From the NCBI GenBank assembly GCA_026874595.1, contig CM049317.1, forward strand, positions 26,130,401 to 26,194,400: a stretch of DNA of 64,000 bases. Reading direction: 5' to 3'. The stretch comes from Sipunculus nudus. Taxonomy: Eukaryota > Annelida > Sipuncula > Golfingiida > Sipunculidae. Below are positions 46,309 through 59,259 of the stretch, in pieces. Each line of letters starts with the position of its first letter. Position 1 is the stretch's first letter. The position numbers and the translations under genes are program-made. A model generated the notes under the pieces. That model worked only from the letters and a program-made list of their open reading frames with translations. It had not been told where the DNA came from and did not search any database.

Positions 46309-49300
46309 CTAGAGTGAGTGCATCAGTGGTATGATGACAGCTGCATTTGGCTGGTCTTTGTCAAATAATGTTAATGGAACATATATGGCTGCACATTCAA
46401 TTTCAGAAATTTTAAAATACTGCATCTCAGTGTTTGTTTTTGATACTTTATGGATCCCAATTATCCGTGAGTCACATGGAGAGTCATAGAAACTTTGTGT
46501 TCTGGTATACACCTCACATAACACTTTTTTGCTGTTCTTCTGAATTTCATGTATGGTGCAGTATTTCCCACTGCTCATTTTATAACACCTGCCTATTTTT
46601 GGACCTTTTTGCTCCAAAACCACTTGTGAAGATGGACCACACATTTCATGTTGTTGCTTTTCTATCAATCTATTGTAAACTTGCACTAGGGGCTTTCCTG
46701 GTCCACGTACACATCTCTTTATTGTTGACATATTATTTTCAAACTCATAAGCTGTGCACTTTTGCAAAGATTTGAATCTTTCAGCAAATTGTGCCAAATG
46801 TAGCAGACAATGGACATTGTATGTCAGAAACTTTTCCCCATAAATTGTCCTGGCTTCCTCCACAAAGTATGTGAGAAGTTCCTGTGCATAGGTCTTGTGT
46901 CGGGCGACAAGGGTCTCACTATATAAAATGCATATGGCCACACTCAGAGTCATAAAATGTTTGAATATGTGACTTGGTAACATACTCCTTAAAATAACTG
47001 GCCCTGTGTACATAAGGAATGTTCTGAATTCAGTAGCCTTCCACATTTTAACATCCTCAAATCCTCTGGGTTTCCTGTTAAATTCTGATGGCACAAATGG
47101 CTTCAAGGCACAGTGATATGCACTGAGTATATTGAGCTGACCAGCAGAAAGTCGATTTGTTAAAGGCCCTTCCTTCCATTGAGTAATAAGCTTCTTAGTC
47201 ACACCAAGGTCTACACAGTGCATTGAATCTGCTGGAAACTGCTCGATCATGTTAATATCTAACTCTAACAATGGAGAGTCAAATTTGTGATGCTGTGGCT
47301 TTTCCTTTCTCCTGAAGGTTTCATTTGTTCTTGTGCTCCCAGCATACAAGAACGTCATGGTACCAATGTGTTCTCCACGTACATCACAGTAGTCGCAACC
47401 ATATCTGCCGTTATATTGTACAGTTCCTTTTATAAGAGCCTTTGCTGGCGCATCACATACAAAGCACCTCACAAGTACTCTTTTTGGAGGACTCTTGTTA
47501 ATGCTTATACCTTCATTCATAAGTGTTTTGAGTTCTTTCACAAAGTCTTGCAGAAAGTCGCAATCCCCGGGTTTGCGTTTCGAATAATATAGAGCTACTA
47601 CAAATGGTTTTGTGGGTTGAGCATTTGCTATACTACATTGTATTGGCCAAAGAGTGGAATTCACTGATTTGTATATTGGCAATCCATCAACATTTACTTT
47701 CATATCTATATCATCCAGGTCCTGTGAAGGCAGAGACGATAAAGCCTGACAGATGCTCCTTCTTAATCCAAAGTAAATGTACTCCCCACCTAATGTTTGT
47801 AAGAAAATGATATTATATATGTTATGCATATGACTGAAGAACATATATAACATACAAAAAAATATTTATATTGCATAAATTATTATAAATAATATTATTA
47901 TTTAACACAATTTTATTAAATTAAATTTTAACAAATTATTAATGTAATTATAAATAATGTAATTAAACTGTAATTACATAAACAGTGTTTTCAATAAATA
48001 AATTTTATTAAAACATGTCAAAATAAGATATAGTTCCAGGATATGAGGGTTAGTAATATGATTAAGGTCCATAGTTCATGGCGCTCAACTGAACTTTTTC
48101 CAACAATATATTTTTATGACATCAGAGAAATAATATAGTAGGAGATGTCTTTAATTATAGTATTTATAGTAATTAGAGTATCTTGAAAATGTTTGCACAG
48201 ATATAGATACATCCAATATTATATACATATATAGATATAAAATATATTTATTGTATTAAAGATCTATAAATAGGTGTATATTTTATATATGGCTAATTAA
48301 AAAACAGTCATTTCATAAAATTTTTGGTAAGTGGTCAGACAAGCTGATCGACCAAGTAAAATGCTTTCAAGTACATATGATTGAAAAGAAGGCAGAGTAA
48401 GATCATAATAAATTTGTAAATAGTTAAATCTGTGAGTTCAGTCTGAGAATATAAAAAGGCACAGTTTTATGGAAAACAATATTGTCATGTGTCAATGTAT
48501 TTAAAATCACATAGTCATTCAGCATATCATGACAGCTTACAGATTTTACCCTGATAGCCAGGTCACAAGTTTTTAAAATCCTCTGAGAACTGGGTTGACA
48601 CACTTGGTGTATCACATTTTCCTTAAAATAAATTGAAGTACTTCAAAAGTTCACCATGGTCTTCACAATAAACCTGCACTTCAGCTTTTTTGACTAACAT
48701 CTCAGTATTTAGTTGAAACAATGTAATTAATATTTTTGATAGGAAATATGTAGTTGTACAAAGTTAAGGAGATCACAAAATCCAATATTCCTGCAGATTT
48801 TACTTTAAAAAAAAAAGTTCATCATATTTTAAACTCATCTCAGAATTTTGTTGAAACAATAGGTGTTACAAATTAGAGGAAAAAGACTATGCAATACTTC
48901 AACACTTAGGGGATTCACAATAATTCTGTATTAAGGCTGATTTGACATTGGTAATCAAGGCCCTGGAAGTTTATTTGAATCCAACAACTCACTATGAATG
49001 AACTTTAAATATTTTGATTTTTATCAGAATAGATCATCCACTTATTCTTGAGAAACCTAATTTTTCATGTGATTCTCACCAAATATGGAATTATTCAATC
49101 TCAAAGCCACTCTCAGGCAATTTAAATAGGTTTCATCATAAGATCTCTACATAAGCATGCATGTAATATTTTTTTAAATCTGTTCATTTTTTTTTTTTTA
49201 AATTGTATTGCTCAAACCAATCAGAGTGATTGGGGCATTAAACATCCGGAAATAACCAAAGGATCAAAGGGGGCACCACCATTCTTCTCTACAAGACAAA

Positions 49301-50198
49301 ATGTAGTTCTTCTGGCTATCTGATTTTCAGAACAATCCATCCTGCCTATCTTGAGATATTAAGCCATTTTTATGCATTTTACTGACTAGAGATTTTATTT
49401 CTTAGAAGCTAAAAAAACTCAATAACTCAGAGAATATTGGTTACAATGACCAATTGCAGTGTAGTAAAGAGATCTTTTTAGGACTGCTAAGATTGCCCAG
49501 GTCCTTGATCCTGATACAGTTATGGTTTATGACAATTTAACAGACACTCAGACAACCGGCCCAAAAGACAGATGATTGACAAAGGGCAATCGCTACACCT
49601 CAGCTGACTTTCAGTCAGCTGAGCTAGGTAATAAAAATGTAGTTCTAGAAAATTTGAAGAACATTTCAGATGAGTACACACCTGACTTCTTTAAAACTTC
49701 AACAGACGTAGGTGTTTTGAGTAGGGTGACAGCTTGTGCAGGCAATTGCTCCCTATACTTTCGAAGTACACCCAGAAGTCTTGTCACAGTTGTTAGAGGA
49801 ACATTGCAATCAACTGCCCATTCTGCCAAATCGCTTTTCAAGGATTCATTCCTGTTGACATTTTCAGTGGTATCACTTGATGATACCCCATCTTCTGATA
49901 CAGTGTTCTCATCACTCAAAGCATAGGGGATGTTAATTTGTTGTGAACATTCCTTTTCTGGATTCTTGGCATTAACATTTGGCATCTTTGAAATATTACT
50001 TTGTCCAGTTGTTCCTGCAACCCTAAGCTCTGCCTGTTGCGATGTAGTGGAATGTTCCAAATTGTAGGTAAAATTCTCTCCAGAATCAGACACTATGTTT
50101 AACTGTTCAGGCATATCTTCTTCATGTGCTAGCCATAGTTCTATATCATGCAACACCTTCTGTGTGGTTCTCCTTGAAGACCGGAGTGCCCTTTTTCT
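46309..50198 (-). CDS. TNP2-like (CACTA/EnSpm-type) transposase, two recognisable exons
   Basis: Exon a (49,682-50,198) begins after an AATAG acceptor with KRALRSSRRTTQKVLHDIE and ends with LAEWAVDCNVPLTTVTRLL, LRKYREQLPAQAVTLLKTP and a phase-1 GTGTGT donor. Exon b (46,309-47,789) begins after TTAG and continues GGEYIYFGLRRSI, then KVNVDGLPIYKS, RCFVCDAPAKALIKG, a C-x2-C pair in GCDYCDVRGE, FPADSMHCVDLGVTKKLI, KMWKATEFRTFLMYTGPVIL and NVHCLLHLAQFA. It ends PNAAVIIPLMHSL and TAG. This order of motifs is that of TNP2-type transposases found in animal transposons, which should cut and paste an element in the nucleus. The 665 visible codons are open with no frameshift. The N-terminal exon with the start codon was not found above 50.2 kb, nor were terminal repeats. 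The intron is 1.9 kb. Confidence 0.82.
47790..49681 (-). other. Intron of the transposase gene
   Basis: AT-rich. At 49,230-49,370 it contains a dispersed repeat (GGGGGCACCACC, AACAATCCATCCTGCC, TTGAGATATTAAG) resembling the units at 53,215-53,330 and 53,490-53,600. No other feature. Confidence 0.6.
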
Positions 50199-52230
50199 CT
50201 ATTTTGAAATAACACCAATATGTTAGTAAACCAAACAATCTTTAATCACACACATTAACACTATCTCATTTCATGCCTTAATTTGAAAACAAATTCTTAT
50301 TAAACCTTTAAAATGGCCAAGTTTCTAATACACAGATGTAAATATGTGAATCAAAAATAGACATTCTAATTTATTTTCTGGCCACGTTAGGCTATTTATG
50401 ATATAAGTATCCTTTTCAGAACATTGTTGAAATAAAAGGTCATCATAAATGCTTAAAACTATTGCATGAATGAAAGAACAAGATTTAAGCCAAAAAAAGA
50501 TATGACAATAATGTTATTACAGTCAACTGGAGTGCAGGGTGGCTGGTAAATGCCAGGCCAATGAATGCCACTGGCAATTCCCATTAAATGCCAGCATGGA
50601 CAATAACCCCTCTGGCAAATAAGTGGCAAATGCATGGCAAATATTTAAAAAGGGCCTTATTTTCTGTGTTTTATTACTGTTATAAAGGATTACAAAATAC
50701 AAATACCCAAAATACAATAAGAACTGCTAAATACAGATAAAATAGGAGTTATCTACAATTGTTAGTAATATTGTTAGTATTTTGATGAAAAATTTAAGGT
50801 TTCGCACAGATTTCTGATTGAACTTTTATATTATAATCCTAATTAGAAAACTAATCATTAGTGTTTTTAGCAGTTGGTCAGGGTTTGCACACTGCATTTG
50901 CAGTAGTCATATGCATCACAGTATCTCAAAACTTTTACTGTTTTTCTTCATGACAGTCTTGTCAGAGTATTAGTTTTGCAATCATATATTTATAACTTTA
51001 CTATAACCAAGTAGGACGGCCATTTCCTCTTAGCTTCTTAAATGTTCATAACTATGCTTTTAATTATAAAAGAAATTAGTTACTAACAGAAATCGAAATA
51101 GCTTGATTTTAAGGGGATAGTATTAGTTATCTTATATTTAGAACTTTACTATAACCATTGCAAGGAGAGGGCCATTTCCTCTTTGCTTCTCATATAAGCT
51201 TATACATTTGAGCAAGGTACCCATGGGTCCCGGCGCTCAGCTGTTATTTATGATCATAAAATATGATTTCGAATATTTATGAGGATGAAGGCATTTAACT
51301 CAAGTTATGTAAAGATTTTGATCAAATCCCTGGAGAGGGAAGAGGGCTGAAATCATTTATATTATTTACATTTGGAAAATGAGTGTTTTTGTTTCACAGG
51401 TTTTGACTTGGCTTAATAACATTATCCACATTGCAGCAGAAGTATTTGTAAAAAAAATGTCCACTATAAGTTTAGGCAATTATCATGCTTTTTACTAAGA
51501 AGTTAATTGTTATTCAATAAAAGAGCGTAAGAGAGCTAAGAGTAGCACTAGCACAAATGATATGAGATTTTAACTATTTATTAAAAATTAATTGGAATTA
51601 TTGGAAAAAATTTAATTTTAATTTGAAAAATAACTAATAGTATTATCTGAAAAGATTTTTTTTCAATAATATAATTAAAATAAATGGCTATTAAAATAAA
51701 AGTTTACATGTATTTATGAATACATTTTGAAAGTATTTACACTTGTTTTCAAATACATTCTTTTTACCTGTATTAGTGTTCATATTCATTTTCATGATGG
51801 AACTATTGAATATTTGTTATCAAATTCAAATACAATTATTCACTCATTGTCTTGTATTTATACAGTTTCAGTCAAACAAAACTATTGAGAATCCAGGATA
51901 TACAAATATCAGAATTAAAATTTCAAACATAAGTACCACGTTTTATGGTTTTAATTTATAAAAAAAACATTATATTCACCTTTGAAAAATGTCACATCAC
52001 TGTCTACACACTAAACATAGCAAGACACTTATGACAACTAGATATTTCTTTGTACCGCGGGTGACATAGTAACCCCGGACAATTAAACCCCCCCCCATAG
52101 GCTACCCATCTTCAGAAGCATATAGTGACACTTGGCAATCGACTATGGTTTCTGCCATCTATCAGCTTGAGAAACAATATTTTGCCCCAAGTATAGGGGC
52201 CAATAGGGTGACTCATTTTTGAGAAAGGGG
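50199..52230. other. Region upstream of the transposase exons
   Basis: It should contain the transposase 5' exon and the left terminus of a CACTA-like element if the gene is complete. I recognised neither. A short TGGCAAATGCC-type cluster lies at 50,540-50,645, and 51,000-51,190 holds a weak internal repeat (AACTTTACTATAACCA...GGCCATTTCCTCTT twice). No gene supported. Confidence 0.45.
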
Positions 52231-52234
52231 GATA

Positions 52235-53760
52235 AATTTATACTATAAAATGGAAAAATAGGTGGCTCCACCTTTCTGGTTGACAAAAAAACTCTCCAAG
52301 ATGAGTACATGCCAAATTGGAGACCAACACATTGAAGGACTCCTCAGATATGAGCAGTTTTCACCTTTGACAAATTCACAGATGGACACCACACAAAAAA
52401 AAAGGTAGATGGCGACACCAGTCATGATTACAAGATGGAGGAGGCTAAGATCCATCGACATGCACAGACCAAAACGGCACACCACTCCAAAGAACAGAGC
52501 ATTAATTTATTCGATGGAAACGGGACAGTAGGTTGCGCCACCTGTCTGGTTTATGAGAAAATTGTCCAAGATGGATTGACATGCACAGTTTCAGACCAAA
52601 ATGGTACACCACTCCAAAGAACAGAGCATTAATTTATTCTATGGAAACGGGACGGTAGGTTGCACCACCTGTCTGGTTTATGAGAAAATTGTCCAAGATG
52701 GATAGACATGCCAAATTTAAGACCAATACCTTGGCCCGCTCTGGAGATACTCGAAGCACATGTACAGATGGACGCTATGGCAAAACAATTGTAGATGGTG
52801 CCACTAGTCTTGAGTACAAGATGGAGGAGTCAAAGATCAATGATTAAGCACAATTTTAGGCCAATAGGGCAAATTACTCCTCAGAAAAGGGCATTCATTT
52901 ATTCTACAAAAACAGGAAGGTAGGTGGCCCTACCTGTCTGGTTTGCAAGAAAACTTTCAAAGATGGATGGACATGCCAAATTTCAGACCAATACCTTGAA
53001 CCACTCCGGAGATATGAGCAATTTTCCCCAAAGCACATGTTCAGATGGACGCAACGGCAAAACGATTGCAGATAACATAAAAGATGGAGGTATCCAAGAT
53101 CAATGGATATGCACAATGTAAGCTCAATCTTTTCATTAGTTGTAGACTTAAATGCTCACAGTACTGTCAAGTGACAATGATGGGGTATTAAAAGGCGCAA
53201 AAACAAGAAAAAGACTAAAGGTGGCGCCACCTGTCTTCCTCAAAAGACAAAACTATCCAAGATCTTTGGTCAGTTCGATTTTTGGACCAATCCATGCATC
53301 CCTTATTGAGTTATTTATGATTTTGTGTGATTTTCACCATATACGGCAATATTCAAGGTCAAGGCTCTTAGAAAAGGTCATGACCCCAATTTAAATATCC
53401 ATCATCTCATAACCCATGTCAATGTATATGTATTATATGAAAGACATCTGTCTATTAGTTTTTGATTTATAATGCGGAAATGGATACTAGGTGGCACCAC
53501 AGTTTCCAGTACTTGACAAATTATCCAAGATCTTTGGTCAAGTCGATTTTTGGATCAATCTATGCAAGATTTCTTGAGATATTTAAGAATTTCTGTTATT
53601 TTCTCCAAAAAATGGATATATTCAGGGTCAAGGTCACTCTCCGAGTAAAGGTCATGACCCCATTTTGAATAGGCCTCGTCCTGTTACCCATATCTATGCA
53701 CATATCAAGTTTGGTAAAGATCTGTGAAATATTTTTTGAGTTATCAAGTCCAAACAAAAT
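52235..53760. repeat. Diverged tandem repeats, two unit classes
   Basis: Units containing GGTNGCNCCACCTGTCTGGTTNA and GNCCAAGATGG recur near 52,260, 52,530, 52,660 and 52,920. The stretch 52,481-52,607 is repeated almost exactly at 52,608-52,735 (127-bp period). A second class with ATCCAAGATCTTTGGTCA, CGATTTTTGGA and AAGGTCATGACCCC occurs at about 53,215-53,395 and 53,490-53,665. Not coding; the short frames across it repeat with the units. Confidence 0.8.
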
Positions 53761-54250
53761 CTCTGAGGCAGCGGCACAACCTTGCTTAAACCATATAGTA
53801 TACCGACTTTTTCTGGGAATACAATGATTAACATTATAGACCTCATAATGAGAACTTGTTTAAGATCTGAATTTTTTATCTCATTTGAATATTTCTATTT
53901 TTTTTAACATTTATCAGAAAAACAAGTGACGCATAGGTCATGACACTCAGCAGACAAGTATGAGATAATGGCCTAATGTTTACAACTGTTGTCCTATTTA
54001 GAAGGAAATTTTTGGAAATGTTGTTAAAATTTTGGGGAGGGGCAGGAAGATTTGCATGCATAAATCACACAAGTTCATGGTACAGGGAAAAATAGTGATA
54101 CTAGGCATGACTGTCTTCAACAACTGATGAACCAATTTTTTTTAAATAAAAAAAAAACATTATTTAGGGCACTGCATAGAACACAGTTGAAAAGCTGACA
54201 CCATTGATTTAAGTTTGTCAGTTTAAAAAGTACATGAAAGTGTGCTTGGA
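53761..54250. other. Intergenic stretch
   Basis: No supported gene; AT-rich with poly-A and poly-T runs. Confidence 0.4.
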
Positions 54251-55120
54251 AAGATATAAAAAATACAGATGGCACCGCAAGTCCTCAGGAACTGACAAAA
54301 CGGTGGTCATTATCAATAATCATTTATGATGTTCAGGACACTAGATAAAACCAAAGTTGACACAATTGTTGCATTTGTCTGTCTCAAAGATAGAGGTAAC
54401 AAGTAAAAAGATTCTAGGTCTAATGGTTATTATTTGTGCCCTGCTTTGGGATAAAATTTTACAGAAAAAAAAAACAGAAAAAAAACCATAAAAATTGGAA
54501 AAAATGAAGGTCTGCAGGAACTGATGAAACATGCTACGATCAATATAAATGCAAAGATTCAATTTGATCAATGCATTAGTTGTTCAGATACTGGAGCTTT
54601 TGTATCATATTTTTCATTATTCGGGGGGGGGGGATTTCTGAGCCCCATCGCATGGAGGATATGGGTAACAGAGACCTAATTTCATGTTTCTCAAGAGACT
54701 TTCCTTGGACCTCCCAGTATGTAAAGTAGAAGATTCAAGGTCCTGTGGTTACAATTTGTGCCCTGATAACGAATGGCCACATCTTAAATGGTCTCAAAAT
54801 AGAGATAAAAATGCACACAATTTAAAAAAAAAACAAATGAAACAAATGAAACCCTCCGTGATGAATATGCATTCACAGAATCATGGTGATCAATGCATTA
54901 GTTGTTGAGAAACTGGAGCTTTTGTATCACTTTTTAATTAATCTGGGGGGTACTCCTTAGCCCCATAGCTTAGAGGATATGGGAAACAGAAACCTAATTT
55001 ATGGTTTCTCATGAGACTTTCCATGGGCCTCCCAGGATGTAAAATTAGAAGATTCTAGGTCCAGTGGTTACAATTTGTGTCCTGTTAATGAATGACCACA
55101 TCTTTAAATGTCTCAAACTA
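54251..55120. repeat. Tandem repeat with a period of about 322 bp
   Basis: ATGCATTAGTTGTT...CTGGAGCTTTTGTATCA occurs at 54,571 and 54,893, each followed by a G-rich run, AGCCCCAT, GGATATGGG, ACCTAATTT and GGTTACAATTTGTG in the same order. A decayed third unit precedes them from about 54,340. Two good units; non-coding. Confidence 0.8.
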
Positions 55121-55439
55121 GATGTGTCGGAACGACACGAATGGCCCCGCCTTGGGCAAATTAGAAACATTTGTAAAATTTGGAGAATTTTTTAAGTTTA
55201 AGATGTGTCGTATGGTCAAAAGTAGGTCAAGAATGCAAACTTGATCTGTAACGGGTCATTATCAAGCAACACACCAAAAATCATGCCAGTATATGCAGGC
55301 ATTGTGAAAAAAAGTCCATACATGTGCATTTTCCATAAAAATTTCTGTCTTTTATGAAATTTTCTATGTTTAGTTTTAAAATTGTTCCAAGCTGTGTTTA
55401 CTTCAGTACAGTTTAAAACAGAAGACCATTGTACAATAT

Positions 55440-55830
55440 TTAATCAGCGTACAAATTCATATTTATCATAGCATTTCATGTATTGGATTGTTACATTATT
55501 ATGCTTTCCAATGAATTGTTTATTAACATTCCTAGTACAATAAATGATACAGTGATCACTGATACCAGAATCAATAACACCACTTTGAGATACTGTTTTA
55601 TCATCAGAAGTAAATATAAGGTCAATTATCGACTCAGAATGATTTGTTACACGAGTACTTTTACCAATTAGTTTTGATAAGTGAAAAGTATTGATAAAGT
55701 TCATTAAGTGTCTTTTGAGGTTGTTTTTGGACGAGGACACGGCAACGTTGGTGTAAAAATCGCCCATAATGATCACCTCCATGCCAACAAAGCGCTCACT
55801 GCTCATACAACACTGCTCGAGCACCGTGTC
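55440..55830 (-). pseudogene. LINE endonuclease fragment
   Basis: The minus strand reads VIIMGDFYTNV, corresponding to the GDFN motif of APE-type endonucleases with Asn replaced by Tyr. It continues with LSKLIGKSTRVTNHSESIID, LIFTSDD and VIDSGISDHCIIYC, the C-terminal half of the domain with SDH intact. The N-terminal half and any RT are missing. It differs from the 22-26 kb LINE (no THxxESIIDL there), so it comes from another family, probably of the Jockey/CR1 side. It adjoins the satellite array that starts at about 55,930. Confidence 0.78.
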
Positions 55831-55929
55831 TCATGTCTCACTGATGCCGTCTGGGATTTAGAGCTAGGCGTCACGTGTGACCACCGCCATGATTAAAAAA
55901 ATTAAAACATTCATTTCGACGATCACGTT

Positions 55930-58900
55930 TTATTTCTCAGTCACAATATGATATATCACAACATGAGGTCACAGTGAGGTCATCAGGAGCTCACTGTGAC
56001 TGTTTATTTAGATGTTGATCAGACTGCATAAAAATTGTAGCATGCAATAAAACACATTAAATTTTATAGCGCATTATTCTTGTATTACATTTCTTTGCTT
56101 TTTAGCCATTTACATGTGAGTGTATGGTGAACTCACAGTGACATCACAGCGGCGTCACAATATGATATATCACAACATGAGGTCACAGTGAGGTCATCGA
56201 GAGCTCACTGTGACTGTTTATTTAGATGTTGATCAGATTGCATAAAAATTATAGAATGCAATAAAACGCATTAAATTTTATATTATTTATTATTCTAGTG
56301 CTACATTTCTTGGCCCTTTTAGCCATATGCGTGTGAGTGTATGGTGACCTCACAGCGACATCACATTGGTGTCACAATATGATATATCACAACATGAGGT
56401 CACAGTGAGGTCAGCGAGAGCTCACTGTGACTGTTCATTTAGATGTTGATCAGACTGCATAAAAATTGTTGTATGCAATAAAACACATTTAATTTTATAG
56501 CGCATTATTCTTGTATTACATTTCTTTGCTTTTTAGCCATTTACATGTGAGTGTATGGTGAACTCACAGCGACATCACAGTGGTGTCACAATATGATATA
56601 TCACAACATGAGGTCACAGTGAGGTCATCGAGAGCTCACTGTGACTGTTTATTTAGATGTTGATCAGATTGCATAAAAATTATAGTATGCAATAAAACAC
56701 ATTATATTTTATATCATTTATTATTCTAGTGCTTCATTTCTTGGCCCTTTTAACCATAGGCGTGTGAGTGTATGGTGACCTCACAGCGACATCACAGTGG
56801 TGTCAAAATATGATATATCACAACATGAGGTCACAGTGAGGTCAGCGAGAGCTCACTGTGACCGTTCATTTAGATGTTGATCAGACTGCATAAAAATTGT
56901 AGTATGCAATAAAACACAATAAATTTTATAGCACATTATTCTTGTATTACATTTCTTTGCTTTTTAGCCTTTTACATGTGAGTGTATGGTGAACTCACAG
57001 CGACATCACAGTGGTGTCACAATATGATATATCACAACATGAAGTCACAGTGAGGTCAGCGAGAGCTCACTGTGACTGTTTATTTAGATGTTGATCAGAT
57101 TGCATAAAAATTATAGTATGCAATAAAACACATTATATTTTATATCATTTATTATTCTAGTGCTACATTTCTTGGCCCTTTTAGCCATATGCGTGTGAGT
57201 GTATGGTGACCACACAGCGACATCACAGTGGTGTCACAATATATGATATATCACAACATGAAGTCACAGTGAGGTCAGCGAGAGCTCACTGTGACTGTTT
57301 ATTTAGATGTTGATCAGATTGCATAAAAATTATAGTATGCAATAAAACACATTATATTTTATATTATTTATTATTCTAGTGTTACATTTCTTGGTTGTTT
57401 CAGCCATATGCGTGTGAGTGTATGGTGACCTCACAGTGACATCAAAGCGGTGTCACAATATGATATATCACAACATGAGGTCACAGTGAGGTCATCGAGA
57501 GCTCACTGTGACTGTTAATTTAGATGTTGATCAGATTGCATAAAAATTATTGTATGCAATAAAACACATTAAATTTTATATCATTTATTATACGATCTAG
57601 TGCTACATTTCTTGGCCCTTTTAGCCATATGTGTGTCAGTGTATGGTGACCTCACAGCGACATCACAGTGGTGTCACAATATGATATATCACAACATGAG
57701 GTCACAGTGAGATCATCGAGAGCTCACTGTGACTGTTTATTTAGATGTTGATCAGATTGCATAAAAATTATTGTATGCAATAAAACACATTAAATTTTAT
57801 ATCATTTATTATTCTAGTGCTACATTTCTTGGCCCTTTTAGACATATGCGTGTCAGTGTATGGTGACCTCACAGCGACATCACAGCGGCGTCACAATATG
57901 ATATATCACAACGTGAGGTCACAGTGAGGTCATCGAGGGCTCACTTTGACTGTTTATTTAGATGTTGATCAGTTGCATAAAAATTGTAACATGTAATAAA
58001 ACACATTAAATTTTATAGCGCATTATTCTTGTATTACATTACTTTGCCTAAATTTCTGCCATTAACATGTGAGTGTATGTTGACCTCACAGTGACATCAC
58101 AGCCGCGTCACAATATGATATATCACAACATGACGTCACAGTGAGGTCATCAGGAGCTTACTGTGACTCGGTTTATTTAGATGTTGATCAGACTGCAAAA
58201 AAATTGTAACATGTAATAAAACACATTAAATTTTGTAACGCATTATTCTTGTATTACATTTCTTTGCCTTTTTAGCCATTTACATGCGAGTGTATGTTGA
58301 CCTCACAGTGACATCACAGCGGCGTCACAATATGATATATCATAACGTGAGGTCACAGTGAGATCGTCAGGAGCTCACTGGGACTGTTCATTTAGATGTT
58401 GATCAGACTGCATAAAAATTGTAGCATGTAATAAAACACATTGAATTTTATAGAGCATTATTCTTGTATTACATTTCTCCGCTTTTTAGCCATATGCATG
58501 TGAGTGTATGGTGACCTCACAGTGACATCACAGCGGCGTCACAATATGATATATCACAACGTGAGGTCACAGTGAGGTCATCGAGGGCTCACTGGGACTG
58601 TTAATTTAGATGTTTATCAGATTGCATAAAAATTATTGTATGCAATAAAACACATTAAATTTTATATCATTTATTATTCTAGTGCTACATTTCTTGGCCT
58701 TTTTAGCCATATGTATGTGAGTGTATGGTGACCTCACAGTAACATCACAGTGGTGTCACAATATGATATATCACAACGTGAGGTCACAGTGAGGTCATCG
58801 AGGGCTCACTGTGACTGTTTATTTAGATGTTGATTAGACTTCATAAAAATTGTAGCATGTAATAAAACACATTAAATTTTATAGCGCATTATTCTTGTAT

Positions 58901-59250
58901 TACATTTCTTTGCCTTTTTAGCCATTTACATGCGAGTGTATGGTGACCTCACAGTTACATCACAGTGGTGTCACAATATGATATATCACAACGTGAGGTC
59001 ACAGTGAGGTCACCCGGAGCTCACTGGGACTGTTTATTCAGATGTTGATCAGATTGCATAAAAATTGTAGTATGCAATTAAACACATTGAATTTTATAGC
59101 GCATTATTCTTGTATTACATTTCTTTGCCTTTTTAGCCATATGCATGTGAGTGTATGGTGACCTCACAGTGACATCACAGCGGCGTCACAATATGATATA
59201 TCACAACGTGAGGTCACAGTGAGGTCATCAGGAGCTCACTGTTGTGAGCT
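55930..59250. repeat. Satellite array, 16 units of about 216 bp
   Basis: Each unit contains ATATGATATATCACAAC, then TGAGGTCACAGTGAGGTCA, GAGCTCACTGTGACTGTT, TTTAGATGTTGATCAGA, GCAATAAAACACATT and GTGTATGGTGACCTCACAG. I counted 16 unit starts (near 55,950; 56,161; 56,381; 56,600; and so on to 59,195), a mean period of about 216 bp. Two unit types exist: A with AGCGCATTATTCTTGTATTAC and B with ATCATTTATTATTCTAGTGC. They alternate A-B for the first six units and then occur in blocks. The right edge carries GAGCTCACCATGTGAG and ends at TCTTGACTGGGAT. No coding potential recognised. Confidence 0.96.
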
Positions 59251-59259
59251 CACCATGTG

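Noticed and set aside
46434-47810. Plus-strand frames opposite the transposase
   Set aside because: They are antisense shadows of a 494-codon transposase exon with recognisable motifs.
49576-49926. 116-codon plus-strand frame
   Set aside because: Antisense of the transposase exon 49,682-50,198, which joins in phase to the GGEYIYFGL exon.
54341-54571. 76-codon minus-strand frame in the 322-bp repeat
   Set aside because: Lies in repeat sequence rich in poly-A and poly-T, and the frame is not kept in the neighbouring units.
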